Made by a program: the position numbers and the translations under genes. The notes beneath the pieces are model-generated. The model saw nothing but the letters and a program-made list of their open reading frames with translations, was not told where the DNA came from and searched no databases. A stretch of 64,000 nucleotides of DNA from Micromonospora echinaurantiaca (GTDB lineage: Bacteria > Actinomycetota > Actinomycetes > Mycobacteriales > Micromonosporaceae): positions 3,112,501 through 3,176,500 of the forward strand of contig NZ_LT607750.1 of the NCBI RefSeq assembly GCF_900090235.1, given 5' to 3'. Shown in pieces: positions 1 to 8,065 of the stretch (position 1 is the first letter of the stretch; every line of letters begins with the position of its first letter).

Positions 1-22
1 CCGTCCACGACATCAGCTCCAC
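1..22 (+). promoter_or_regulatory. conserved upstream element, copy 1
   Basis: This 22-base block matches positions 2539-2560 at 20 of 22 bases, and the core CACGACATCAGCT is identical. Both copies lie a short distance upstream of a start codon (76 and 2642). It may be a shared promoter or regulator site. The block touches the window edge, so its full extent is unknown. Function is inferred from position only. Confidence 0.35.
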
Positions 23-75
23 ACCGCTCCGCCGGCACAGCTACAACCCACCACCGCCTTGACGAGGAGATGACT

Positions 76-693
76 ATGACCGAACCCCAGGCCCAGCCGG
101 ACCCGCAGCCCGATCCCCAGGCCCAGCCCGAGACGACGCACACCGCCACTCCGCAGGACACCGTTCAGAGGAAGCCCCGTGTCCGGTGGACCATCCCCGG
201 CGCCATCGTGCTGGTCCTGCTGCTCTGCTTCGGCGGTTGCGGCGCGCTGCCGGCCACGACCAGCGGTGAGGAGCCGTCCGACGGTAAGGCCGCTGCTTCC
301 GCCGCGCCGCAGGCGCACTCCACCACGTCCGCCCCGACCACCGCCGCGGCGCCGACCACCGCGCCCGCTACGACCTCGCCGCCCGTTCTCGCCTACGAGA
401 CCCCGACGAAGAGCGACTTCAAGCTCAAGGTCAAGGTCCTCAAGAAGCAGTGCTTCGGCAGCGCCGGTTGCAACATCACCTACCGGATCGGTGTGACCTA
501 CACCGGTGACGGCGACCTGGACCCGTCCAAGACGTACGAGGTGACGTACCAGGTCAAGGGCGCCGAGGACCCGATCATCAACACCTTCGAGGTGACCGGA
601 GACTCCGCCTCCGTGCAGGAGGAGGAGATGGCCAGCACCAAGCGCTCCAGCGACAAGCTCACCGCCGTCGTCACCGACGTCTGCGAATTCTGA
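76..693 (+). CDS. membrane-anchored or lipoprotein-like hypothetical protein
   Basis: The 205-residue protein has a Gln/Pro/Asp-rich N-terminal tail. One hydrophobic segment (about residues 36-56) ends in CFGGCGAL, which could be a transmembrane helix or a non-canonical lipobox. An Ala/Thr/Pro-rich linker (about 60-115) follows, then a C-terminal beta-rich domain of about 90 residues with three cysteines, the last near the C-terminus. ATG 76 is preferred to ATG 70 because the GAGGAG ribosome site abuts ATG 70 but sits 6 bases before ATG 76. The C-terminal domain is probably outside the membrane. The product is not assigned to a named family; it resembles the many actinobacterial 'TM plus Thr/Pro linker plus small domain' proteins. 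Confidence 0.75.
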   Translation: MTEPQAQPDPQPDPQAQPETTHTATPQDTVQRKPRVRWTIPGAIVLVLLLCFGGCGALPATTSGEEPSDGKAAASAAPQAHSTTSAPTTAAAPTTAPATTSPPVLAYETPTKSDFKLKVKVLKKQCFGSAGCNITYRIGVTYTGDGDLDPSKTYEVTYQVKGAEDPIINTFEVTGDSASVQEEEMASTKRSSDKLTAVVTDVCEF

Positions 694-704
694 GCGGAGC
701 AGCC

Positions 705-1526
705 ATGCGTCCCGATGAGTTCCTCCGCGCCCTGGACCTGCTCCCCACTCCGCTGCACGAGCGCGCCCTCGCGCTGCGCGCCTACGCCCGGGCGACCCAC
801 TGCGCGGACTGCCAGCGGATCGGCGACGCCGTGCGCCTCGCCCTCACCGCCGCGCACTACGACGAGTTCGGCTCGGCGGCCCAGCTGCTCGACGCGGCGG
901 AGCAGCAGGCCGCCGGGCACGGCTCGGCCTGCCGGGCGCAGCCGACCAACCAGCAGCTCGGTCGCGGCCGGGTCGGCCGCTGGGCGGGGACGACCGCGCC
1001 GCTGGTCGCCGCCACCGACGCAAGCTGGAAGGGCCGCGCCGGCGGCATCGGGTACGTGGTCAGCGACGGCCACTACGGCCTGCGCAGCCGGGGCACCGGC
1101 CGGCTGGACCCGACCGGATACTCGCGGGTCCTGATCAACGAGCTGCGCGCGGTCGACTTCCTGCTCTCCGCGTACGAGGAGGTGCCGTCGGGGCTGACCG
1201 TGCTGCTGGACAGCCTGGCTGCCCTGCGGTACCTGCACCGCTGGCAGGCGGGCGAGACCGAGGCTATGCCTGCCGGCTACAGCCTGCGGCCACGCAGGTG
1301 GTCCGCCCAGCCCACGCTGGTGCGCCTCGCCGAGCTGGTGAGTCGCCAGCCGGACCTGTCCTTTGCCCACGTCAAGGGACACTCCGGCCACGCCCTCAAC
1401 GAGGCCGCCGACAGCCTGTCGCACATGGCGCGGCGGCGGATTGGCGAGTCCTTCGACGTACGCCCCCGGGCCCATGCCCTGGTCGACGCGTTCCTGCGCG
1501 ACTGGCACTCCACCGTGCCCCACTGA
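705..1526 (+). CDS. RNase H-fold protein (RNase HI-like catalytic core)
   Basis: The 273-residue protein has an N-terminal helical region of about 95 residues, then an RNase H fold. The expected acidic residues are visible: D105 (in ATDASWKG), E146 (NELRA), D169 (LLDS) and D236 (NEAADSL), with H226 in HVKGHSG matching the RNase HI histidine loop. It should therefore cleave RNA in RNA-DNA hybrids, although many stand-alone actinobacterial members are untested. The N-terminal extension with CADC (about residues 33-36) is unlike RnhA and may confer another specificity. It starts 11 bases after the preceding gene, with GGAGCAG before the ATG. Its placement between two envelope-protein genes is odd. 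Confidence 0.8.
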   Translation: MRPDEFLRALDLLPTPLHERALALRAYARATHCADCQRIGDAVRLALTAAHYDEFGSAAQLLDAAEQQAAGHGSACRAQPTNQQLGRGRVGRWAGTTAPLVAATDASWKGRAGGIGYVVSDGHYGLRSRGTGRLDPTGYSRVLINELRAVDFLLSAYEEVPSGLTVLLDSLAALRYLHRWQAGETEAMPAGYSLRPRRWSAQPTLVRLAELVSRQPDLSFAHVKGHSGHALNEAADSLSHMARRRIGESFDVRPRAHALVDAFLRDWHSTVPH

Positions 1527-1560
1527 CCGCCCCTGCAGACTTCGCACCTTGGAGATCATC

Positions 1561-2484
1561 ATGGTTCCCACTGAGCAGATCAGGGCCGTCTGGTCCACGG
1601 CCGCGTCGTTCCGGTCCTGGACGGGTCCCCGACTGGACACTCGACGGCGTGCCAGCCTCCTGCTGGTCACCGCCGCGCTCACGACCGGAATGCTGACCGG
1701 ATGCGGCAAGGACCAGCAAACCACCGAGAGCTTGCCGACACTGTCGGCCAGCCCGTCGGCGAGCCCGTCCCTCACGATGGGCCCGACGCCTCCGGCCGAC
1801 CGGGACGGCGACGGCCTGCCTGACCTCACCGACCCCTACCCCGACGACCCGAAGAACGTCCCTCAGCAGGCACCGATCACCGTCGAATGTGAGGACGAGC
1901 AGGGCTTTTCCTCGCTGCTCACCATCACACCCGGCACGGACGGGCTGCCCGACTTCACGACGGTGTGGCTCACGAAGGCGACCTCGTGCGAGGTCGAAGG
2001 CGCAATCACCGTCGTCACCGACACTGAGAAGGCCGCCTACAAGACGTCGGGCTATGCCGACCAGGACATCTCGACGCTCTACGAGATCTGCGCCGAGGTC
2101 GACCCGGATGACGTCTACGCCGAGCCCGGCTTCACCGCCAGCCGCGAGCAGGTCCCGGAGATCAATGCGTCCCTGATGCTCTGCCCGAAGCATCCGTACG
2201 CGAAGAAATGGCGTGAGGCGGTCAAGCGTGGCCAGCGCGACATCGACCTGGAGGCGCAGGGGCGGCTCTTCGGGCCCGGCACGTTCCGCGTAGGCAAGGA
2301 AATCAAACCCGGCACGTACGTGACCACCGACGTCGAGGGCTGCTACTGGGAGCGGCAGAACAAGTCCGGGGACATCATCGACAACTACTTCACCAACAGT
2401 GCCCGCCGGGTGCAGGTGACCATCCGCTCCTCCGACTACGCGTTCAGCTCCGAACGCTGCGGCGAATGGCGCCCCGCCCGCTGA
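1561..2484 (+). CDS. secreted lipoprotein with thrombospondin-type-3-like motif
   Basis: The 307-residue protein starts at the ATG preceded by TTGGAGATCATC. The N-terminus has an arginine cluster, a hydrophobic run and a lipobox ending LTGC (cysteine near residue 48), so surface lipidation is expected. The mature region opens with a Ser/Pro-rich linker and DRDGDGLPDLTDPYPDDP, a calcium-binding thrombospondin type 3-like Asp repeat. The last ~70 residues (GPGTFRVG to GEW) match a C-terminal module I recognise from other actinomycete lipoproteins, with a GTY motif and paired cysteines. No enzymatic motif is visible. Longer upstream starts overlap the RNase H gene and lack a signal sequence. Confidence 0.78.
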   Translation: MVPTEQIRAVWSTAASFRSWTGPRLDTRRRASLLLVTAALTTGMLTGCGKDQQTTESLPTLSASPSASPSLTMGPTPPADRDGDGLPDLTDPYPDDPKNVPQQAPITVECEDEQGFSSLLTITPGTDGLPDFTTVWLTKATSCEVEGAITVVTDTEKAAYKTSGYADQDISTLYEICAEVDPDDVYAEPGFTASREQVPEINASLMLCPKHPYAKKWREAVKRGQRDIDLEAQGRLFGPGTFRVGKEIKPGTYVTTDVEGCYWERQNKSGDIIDNYFTNSARRVQVTIRSSDYAFSSERCGEWRPAR

Positions 2485-2538
2485 TCTCGCCAAACACGCC
2501 CGCCAGAACGGTTCGACAGCCGACTGACCAGCACTGAT

Positions 2539-2560
2539 CCGTTCACGACATCAGCTACAC
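2539..2560 (+). promoter_or_regulatory. conserved upstream element, copy 2
   Basis: This near-identical copy (20 of 22 bases) of positions 1-22 lies 81 bases before the ATPase gene start. The matching copy precedes the first gene of the window. A common regulator or promoter for the two transcription units is an inference. Confidence 0.35.
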
Positions 2561-2641
2561 GTACCGAAACCTCTTCCGCCGCTCCCCCGGGCGGGTCGGC
2601 GCGTTCGCCGGCCCGCGGACACCTCGCGCCTGGAGACGACC

Positions 2642-5125
2642 ATGCAGCTTCCCCGCCAGCACTCCCCCGCACCGGCGACCGTCGGCAGGTCCCGTACCGA
2701 GCCCCTGGTCGAGCTGATCTTCGAACGGCTCGCCGACGACGACGTGCCCGATCACACCGCCGAGGTGGTCCTCGCCGCGCTCAGCGGCGACGCCGACCTG
2801 GCCGCCGCTCTGCGGGGCGAGAAGACCAGCATCGGCCCGGGTCCTTCGGTCGACGATGGCCCGAAGGAGCAGATCTGGCTCTCCTCGGTCACCGTCGCCG
2901 GGTTCCGCGGCGTCGGCCCGGAACGCACGGTCGAGATCGGTCCCGGTCCGGGCCTCACGCTGGTGGTCGGTCGCAAAGGTTCCGGTAAGTCGAGCTTCGC
3001 CGAGGCGGTGGAGCTGGCGTTGACCGGCGACAGCGCGCGGTGGGCGGACCGCAACAGCGTCTGGCGTACGGGGTGGCGCAACCTGCACTCCCCCGACCCG
3101 TGCTGGATCGTGGCGAAGCTGCGAGTCGACGGTGTGGCGACGCCGGTGACGGTGACCCGGTCGTGGCCGCTCGGCGCGGCGCTGGCCGACGCGGAGGTCA
3201 CCGTCACCAGCGACCAGGGTCGGCACGCCGACCTCGCCGAGCTGGGCCTGGCCCGCCCGCTGGAGCTGTACCGGCCGTTCCTCACCGCCGCCGAGCTGGG
3301 CCGGCTGACCGCCGGCACGCAGAGCCAGCTCTTCGACGCGATCTCCGCGATCCTCGGCCTGGAGGCGATCACCGAGGCCGACCAGCGGCTGATGGCCGCC
3401 GCCCGGCCCGTCGAAGCAGCCATCAAGGAGGTACGCGCGCAGCGCGTCGCCCTCCTCGGCGGCCTGGCCGACATCGCCGACGACCGGGCCCGGCGGGCCA
3501 GGGTGCTGCTCGCCGGTCGAGGCGCGGTCGATCTCGCGGCGTTGACCGCGATCTGCGACGAGCCGGAGGAGGTCACCGCCGACGGGCCGCTGCTGTTGTG
3601 CCGGCGGCTGGTCGAGCTGACCCTGCCGGCGCCGGAGGAGGTGACCCGGCTGGCCGCCCAGCTGACGGAGGCCACCGCCGAGGCCCAGCGGCACGACGGC
3701 GGGCGGTCCCGGGCGGCGCTGCGCAGCGCCGAGCTGCTCCGCCTCGCCATCGAGCACCACGAGGACGCCGGCGACGGCCCGTGCCCGGTCTGCGCCGCCG
3801 GCACCCTCGACGCCCAATGGCAGACGGCCGCGTCCGCGTCGCTGGCACAGTTGCGGGACCGCAGTCTCGCCGCGCAGGCGGCGGCCGCCCGGCTGGATGC
3901 CCTGCTGCGGCAGGCGCGCCACCTGGTCGACGACGTCACGGTGCCCGACGGAGACCTGCCGGACACGCCACTCGACGCGCTGCGCGAGGCGGTGGCCGCG
4001 CTGCGGGACGTACCCGGTGAGCCGGCGGAGCTGGCGGCGCACCTCCCCGCGCGGTACCCGGCGGTGGTGACGGCGGCGCGGGCCGCACGTGCGTACGCCG
4101 AGGGGTTCCTGCGCCAGCGCGACACCGGGTGGCGGCGGGCGGCGGCCGAGCTGCGCGGCTGGGTCAACGCCGCGGGCCGGCTGCCGGAGCGGGAGGCGAC
4201 CCTCGCGCGGTTGAAGGCGGCGCGGGCCTGGTTGAAGGACACCGCGGCGCAGCTGCGCAACGAGCGGGTGGCGCCGTTCGCCGAGCACTCGCAGCGGATC
4301 TGGGCGCAGCTGCGGCAGGAGAGCAACGTCGAGTTGGGTGCGATGACCCTCGCGGGCACGAACACCCGGCGGCGGGTGGTGTTCCCGGTGAGCGTGGACG
4401 GCGCCGACAACGGCACCGCGCTCGGGGTGATGAGCCAGGGCGAGATGCACGCCCTCGGGTTGGCGACGTTCCTGCCGCGCGGCTGCGCGCCGGAGAGCCC
4501 GTTCCGGTTCATCGTCGTTGACGACCCGGTGCAGAGCATGGACCCGGCCAAGGTGGACGGTCTGGCGCGGGTGCTCGCGGAGCTGGCCGAGCAGCGGCAG
4601 GTGGTGGTCTTCACCCACGACACCCGACTGCCGGACGCGGTCACCCGGCTCGGTCTCGGTGGCGCCCGGATCATCGAGGTGACCCGAGCGGAGCGGTCGG
4701 TGGTGACGCTGCGGCCCGGCTCCGATCCGGTGACCCGGTACCTGGACGACGCGTACGCGCTGGCCCGCAACGAGGAGATCGCGGCCGAGGTACGCGGACC
4801 GGTGGTCGCGGAGCTGTGCCGCTCGGCGATCGAGGCGGCCTGCCACCGGGTGATCTGGCGGACCCGGGTCGGGCGGGGCGTGCCGCACGCCGACATCGAG
4901 AAGGCGATCGAGGCGGCCTCCCGGCGGCTCACCACTATCGTCGCGCTGGCGGCCTTCGACGACGCCGACCGGGGCGGTGACGTGCTCGGCTGGCTCAGCC
5001 GCCGGCACGGGCGGCGGGCGGTGAACGCGTACCAGGCGTGCCGGGAAGGCGTGCACGGGGCGTACCTGGCGGACCTGCCCGGACTGGTCGCGGACGCCCG
5101 CCTGCTCACGGCGGCGCTGTCGTGA
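2642..5125 (+). CDS. SMC/RecF-like AAA ATPase with coiled-coil arms
   Basis: The 827-residue protein has an N-terminal region of about 80 residues, then an ABC-type ATPase half with Walker A GRKGSGKSS at residues 110-118. A long Ala/Leu/Arg/Glu-rich helical middle follows, with a CPVC motif near residues 381-384 that recalls the zinc hook of Rad50-like proteins. The C-terminal ATPase half contains a signature-like MSQGEMHAL (about 598-606) and Walker B IVVDDPVQSMD (about 623-634), followed by the VVFTHD switch (about 656-661). The last ~130 residues form an extra helical domain. Such proteins act on DNA ends, in repair, or as ATPase sensors of bacterial defence systems; the role here is not shown. 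The RBS CTGGAGACGACC precedes the ATG. The gene is coupled to the next one by a GTGA overlap. Confidence 0.85.
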   Translation: MQLPRQHSPAPATVGRSRTEPLVELIFERLADDDVPDHTAEVVLAALSGDADLAAALRGEKTSIGPGPSVDDGPKEQIWLSSVTVAGFRGVGPERTVEIGPGPGLTLVVGRKGSGKSSFAEAVELALTGDSARWADRNSVWRTGWRNLHSPDPCWIVAKLRVDGVATPVTVTRSWPLGAALADAEVTVTSDQGRHADLAELGLARPLELYRPFLTAAELGRLTAGTQSQLFDAISAILGLEAITEADQRLMAAARPVEAAIKEVRAQRVALLGGLADIADDRARRARVLLAGRGAVDLAALTAICDEPEEVTADGPLLLCRRLVELTLPAPEEVTRLAAQLTEATAEAQRHDGGRSRAALRSAELLRLAIEHHEDAGDGPCPVCAAGTLDAQWQTAASASLAQLRDRSLAAQAAAARLDALLRQARHLVDDVTVPDGDLPDTPLDALREAVAALRDVPGEPAELAAHLPARYPAVVTAARAARAYAEGFLRQRDTGWRRAAAELRGWVNAAGRLPEREATLARLKAARAWLKDTAAQLRNERVAPFAEHSQRIWAQLRQESNVELGAMTLAGTNTRRRVVFPVSVDGADNGTALGVMSQGEMHALGLATFLPRGCAPESPFRFIVVDDPVQSMDPAKVDGLARVLAELAEQRQVVVFTHDTRLPDAVTRLGLGGARIIEVTRAERSVVTLRPGSDPVTRYLDDAYALARNEEIAAEVRGPVVAELCRSAIEAACHRVIWRTRVGRGVPHADIEKAIEAASRRLTTIVALAAFDDADRGGDVLGWLSRRHGRRAVNAYQACREGVHGAYLADLPGLVADARLLTAALS

Positions 5126-5526
5126 CCGCGCCGACCCCGCAGCGCTGCCTGGCGGCGGCCGACCAGCTGCTGCGCGGCGCCGGTGCGCTCGGCGCCGCCG
5201 CGGTGACCGCCGGCTGGTGGCCGCGAGCCTGCGCCTGCCTGATCCGGCTCGCCCTCGAAGGCGGCATCGACGGCTACTGGCGGCGGGTCAAGCCGACCGT
5301 GGCCGCCTGCCGGCAGGGTCGCGCCAAGCAGTTGATGCTGCGCGGCCGGCTCGGCCCGGGCGCGGAGACCGCCCGGCGGGTCGCTTTCGCCTGGGCCACC
5401 CTCTCCACCGCGGCGCACCACCACTGCTACGAGCTGGCGCCCACCGCTGCGGAGCTGCGTCGCCTGCACACCGAGGTGAGCGCTCTGCTCACCCGCCTCG
5501 ACGGAAGAACGGAACCCGGACGATGA
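5122..5526 (+). CDS. small helical partner of the upstream ATPase
   Basis: This 134-residue protein is read from GTG 5122, which overlaps the ATPase stop codon by four bases, the usual sign of translational coupling. It is Ala/Leu/Arg-rich and mostly helical, with no signal sequence and no recognisable catalytic motif. Conserved-looking features are a WWPRACACLIR stretch and an AHHHCYEL segment. Upstream starts inside the ATPase gene are less likely. From coupling it probably forms a complex with the ATPase or acts as its effector or regulator. The family is not recognised. Confidence 0.7.
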   Translation: MTAPTPQRCLAAADQLLRGAGALGAAAVTAGWWPRACACLIRLALEGGIDGYWRRVKPTVAACRQGRAKQLMLRGRLGPGAETARRVAFAWATLSTAAHHHCYELAPTAAELRRLHTEVSALLTRLDGRTEPGR

Positions 5527-5999
5527 CCTACCCCCAGCCTGGCCACGACCCGTACCAGCCGCAGCCGCCGGTCTCCGCTGTGCCGGGGCCGTACCCGCCG
5601 GTGTCCGCTGTGCCGGGACCGTACCCGCCGGTGTCGGGTGTGCCGGGACCGTACCCGCCGGTTTCCGTCGTGCCGTACCGGCCCGGCGGCTACCCGCCGG
5701 CGGCGCAGCGGGCGGCGGTGCAGCCGCCGCTCACCTCGGGCATGGCGACGGCGTCGATGGTGCTCGGGATCCTCGGCGTGCTCGGCGGCTGGTGCCTGTT
5801 CGGCCTGCCGTGCATCCTCGCCGTCGTCCTCGGCCACCTCGCCCTGCGGGAAACCCGGGACGGCACCCGGTCCGGCCACGGCATGGCGGTCGCCGGTCTG
5901 GTCATGGGCTACGTCTTCGTCGGCCCGATGATCGCCTTCACGTTCCTGATGTTCTTCGGCAGCGCCATGGGCGCGGTTACTCCGACGGCGACCCCCTGA
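5523..5999 (+). CDS. DUF4190 membrane protein with proline-rich repeat tail
   Basis: The 158-residue protein overlaps the preceding stop by ATGA. The N-terminal ~65 residues are a cytoplasm-style Pro/Tyr/Gly tail made of repeated VPGPYPPVS units. The C-terminal part has the DUF4190 layout: a first membrane helix around the GILGVLGGWCLFGLPCILAVVLGHLAL stretch of residues, a short GTRSGHGMAVAGLVMGY loop, and a second helix. Such proteins are common in actinomycetes and are thought to be small membrane scaffolds of unknown role. Linkage to the ATPase pair could place that complex at the membrane, but this is only a guess from operon structure. Confidence 0.8.
   Translation: MTYPQPGHDPYQPQPPVSAVPGPYPPVSAVPGPYPPVSGVPGPYPPVSVVPYRPGGYPPAAQRAAVQPPLTSGMATASMVLGILGVLGGWCLFGLPCILAVVLGHLALRETRDGTRSGHGMAVAGLVMGYVFVGPMIAFTFLMFFGSAMGAVTPTATP
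5568..5680 (+). repeat. 30-bp in-frame tandem repeat
   Basis: Three full 30-base units (5568-5597, 5598-5627, 5628-5657) and a partial fourth encode PVSAVPGPYP-type decapeptides in the DUF4190 protein. Units 2 and 3 are nearly identical. Such in-frame arrays vary in copy number between strains by slippage. Confidence 0.8.
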
Positions 6000-6056
6000 C
6001 GTCGACAGCGTCATCCAGCCACCGAGGTGCCACCGGGCACCGGAAAGGGGTGTGTC

Positions 6057-6554
6057 GTGTCCCCGCCGAATCGCGATCGCACCGGCACCGATCGATCCGT
6101 CGAGCTGTCTCGTCAGAGCACGGGCTGCATCATCACCGCACGCTGGCGTGCCGGAGCCGAGCCGGTCGGCATTGCCGGACCCGACGAGATCGTCGTCCGC
6201 GTTGCCGACGACGCCGCGCCCGACGTCCGGGAGCGCGGCCTTACCTCCGAGGCTCTGCATCGGATGGAATGGCAGGTCGACGACATGGTCGCCGAGTTCC
6301 ACCAACTGCCGAGCGCCGGGGCGTACCAGGTGATGGTGCGGCGGTACATCGAAGGACGGCTCGCTGAGCTGGCCCGAGGTGCCGCCGGTGTCGGCTTCGA
6401 GTCGGCGTTGCTCGCCGTCTTCGAGGACCTGGCTGGCCGCGGGCACGCCGACCCGTTGTCAGCGCTTGCCACGGCCACCGGCCGGTCACCGGAGGCGCTC
6501 GACCACCTGCTCGACGTGGCCCGCCAGCGCAGGAGCCGCCGTCGACCCTCGTGA
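6057..6554 (+). CDS. hypothetical soluble protein
   Basis: This 165-residue protein is read from GTG 6057, which has GGAAAGGGG six bases upstream. An in-frame GTG at 6027 would add ten residues without a ribosome site. The N-terminal half has beta character (STGCIITARWRAG, DEIVVRVADDAA). The C-terminal half is helical, ending in an arginine-rich tail. No domain is recognised, and there is no signal sequence or membrane segment. It lies 57 bases after the DUF4190 gene and may belong to the same transcript. Confidence 0.6.
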   Translation: MSPPNRDRTGTDRSVELSRQSTGCIITARWRAGAEPVGIAGPDEIVVRVADDAAPDVRERGLTSEALHRMEWQVDDMVAEFHQLPSAGAYQVMVRRYIEGRLAELARGAAGVGFESALLAVFEDLAGRGHADPLSALATATGRSPEALDHLLDVARQRRSRRRPS

Positions 6555-7048
6555 GCGCCACGCCCAAACCCGAAGGCGCCCCGGCGGTCGGGGCCTCGAG
6601 CAGCGTGCCGGCTGGCCGCACGTCGCAGCGACCCGGTCGGCCCGTAGGCGTCCCGCCGGGGCCTGATCGGCTCGAGCGCGCTCGGCGGTGTGCCGAACCG
6701 CCGACACATCGCCGGTTTCGCCGGCTCCGTTAGGCGGACCGTGCATGGGGGCCGGGCGCGTGCTGGTTGGGGAACTCGTTGTCGTGGTGGGTGTCGGTGT
6801 CGGGCAGGTCGATGAGGCGGTGGCGGCCGGTGTCGTGGCCGATCGGGTGCCATATCTGCTCGGCGGGGCTGGTGCCGGTGGTGGCGCGGAGTTCGGCGGT
6901 GGTGGTGGCGATGACCGCCTGCAGATCAACGGTGGCGAGGCGGTGGTGCAGGTCCGCCGCCCGCCAGTCGACTCGTGGTCCTTGCGGCGGCGGGAAGGTC
7001 GCTGCCGTGGAAGCTGAGTTGGCGAGCGCGCTCCGTGAGCGGCTGCGG
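6555..7048. other. gene-poor gap with a remnant
   Basis: This 494-base gap separates a plus-strand gene from a converging minus-strand gene. No intact gene with a plausible start is seen. The only coding-like stretch is the minus-strand remnant annotated at 6730-7000. No convincing tRNA, hairpin terminator or repeat was found. Confidence 0.5.
6730..7000 (-). pseudogene. 3' remnant of an unidentified gene
   Basis: One minus-strand frame reads as an ordinary protein ending at TAA 6730-6732. It contains segments such as DWRAADLHHRLATVDLQAV, TAELRATTGTSPAEQIWHP and GHDTGRHRLIDLPDTD, with normal amino-acid balance. The other frames give Pro/Arg/Ser-rich shadows. No ATG, GTG or TTG start exists near the coherent part, and the frame runs into the neighbouring DUF4184 gene. 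I therefore read it as a decayed 3' fragment. The parent family is not recognised. Confidence 0.4.
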
Positions 7049-7807
7049 TCAGCGCGGGGTCGATTGGTCGTGCCGGGCCAGGACGGCGTAGCAGGCAGCG
7101 AAGACGATCGCGGTCGTCAAACCGGCACCGCCGGCCTGGGTGACGGCCAGGAACACCATTCGCTGCGGTGCTACCTCCTCGGTGGCGGCCAGGGCGGCGC
7201 CGCTGGTGGCGGCGAGCCCGATGGCCGTCCAGGCCGCCACTACGAGCACCCGCTCGGCCAGTGGCCGCTGCGCGGTCGCGGGCGTGGGCGACTGCGTTTG
7301 CCACCATCGAACCAGCCAGACCACGACGGCGGCGGCGCCGACGATGGTGCTCACGCGCTGCGCCCAGCGATAGCCGGCCGTGCCGAGGTGCGGCTCGGCC
7401 AGCCAGCCGATGTGCGTGGCGCCCCACATCCCGTCGTGCGTGAACGAGTCCCACAGCACGTGTGTCGCCGCGCCGACGGCCAGCGAGACGACCAGCATCG
7501 CCGCACGGCCAGCCGGCCAATGACGCTGACGCGCGGGCGGGGGTAGGCGCTCGCGTAGCCGGGCCGGCGAGATGGCGGTCAGGAAGCGGGCCAGCAGCCC
7601 GTGCCACAGGGCCAACGCCACCAGACCCAGCACCACGTCGACGCCGAGGACGCCGGCGAGCGAGTGGGTCAGCGTCGCCTCCACCGGCAGCGGCAGGTAG
7701 TAGGGAAGGTCGGGAACCATGCTCCCGATCACCAGGGCCGACGGCACCAGCCACGCTGACCGTGTCAGCGGCAGCACGGCCGCGACGTGACTACCCGTGA
7801 ACGGCAC
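7049..7807 (-). CDS. DUF4184 family integral membrane protein
   Basis: The 252-residue protein is read from GTG 7807, giving the family-typical start VPFTGSHVAAVLPL with GGAGGCGAGGCGGAG upstream. The longer frame to 8023 adds 72 low-complexity residues without support. Several hydrophobic helices are evident, with family-like motifs GSMVPDLPYY, THSLAGVLGVD and ATHVLWDSFTHDG. The His/Asp residues in these (H in THS, H and D in HVLWD) resemble the metal-site layout of membrane-bound YdjM-like hydrolases, but no activity is established for DUF4184. It is transcribed alone and is divergent from the beta-propeller gene. Confidence 0.82.
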   Translation of the reverse strand: MPFTGSHVAAVLPLTRSAWLVPSALVIGSMVPDLPYYLPLPVEATLTHSLAGVLGVDVVLGLVALALWHGLLARFLTAISPARLRERLPPPARQRHWPAGRAAMLVVSLAVGAATHVLWDSFTHDGMWGATHIGWLAEPHLGTAGYRWAQRVSTIVGAAAVVVWLVRWWQTQSPTPATAQRPLAERVLVVAAWTAIGLAATSGAALAATEEVAPQRMVFLAVTQAGGAGLTTAIVFAACYAVLARHDQSTPR

Positions 7808-8065
7808 CTCCGCCTCGCCTCCCTCGCCCGGCTGGATCCTACGGACAGCCAGGCGCGGCTCGCTGGCCTCGGCCGCGGGAGATTCAGGAAACCACCGACG
7901 CGAGTCGAAGCTCGGAGCAGGGCCACTCACGAGCGTCCGCTCTGCGGCAGATGAGCGCGACCAATGTCGTTTCTGGGAGGCCCCAGTCCCAAGCGTTCGC
8001 CTGCCGGTCGGCGTCTCGGGCACACCTACGCCCGCCCTACTCGCGTCGATGACTCGGTTCGCCTA

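Noticed and set aside
2555-5469. Long minus-strand frames (833 and 905 codons) opposite the ATPase gene
   Set aside because: They are Arg/Pro/Ser-rich shadows produced by GC bias; the plus-strand protein has Walker motifs and overlaps correctly with its neighbour.
5568-5680. Possible CRISPR-like array
   Set aside because: Direct 30-base units with no spacers, in frame inside a proline-rich protein.
6486-7754. 422-codon minus-strand frame through the DUF4184 region
   Set aside because: Low-complexity Arg/Ala/Gly reading; the DUF4184 gene and the remnant at 6730 use other frames with normal composition.
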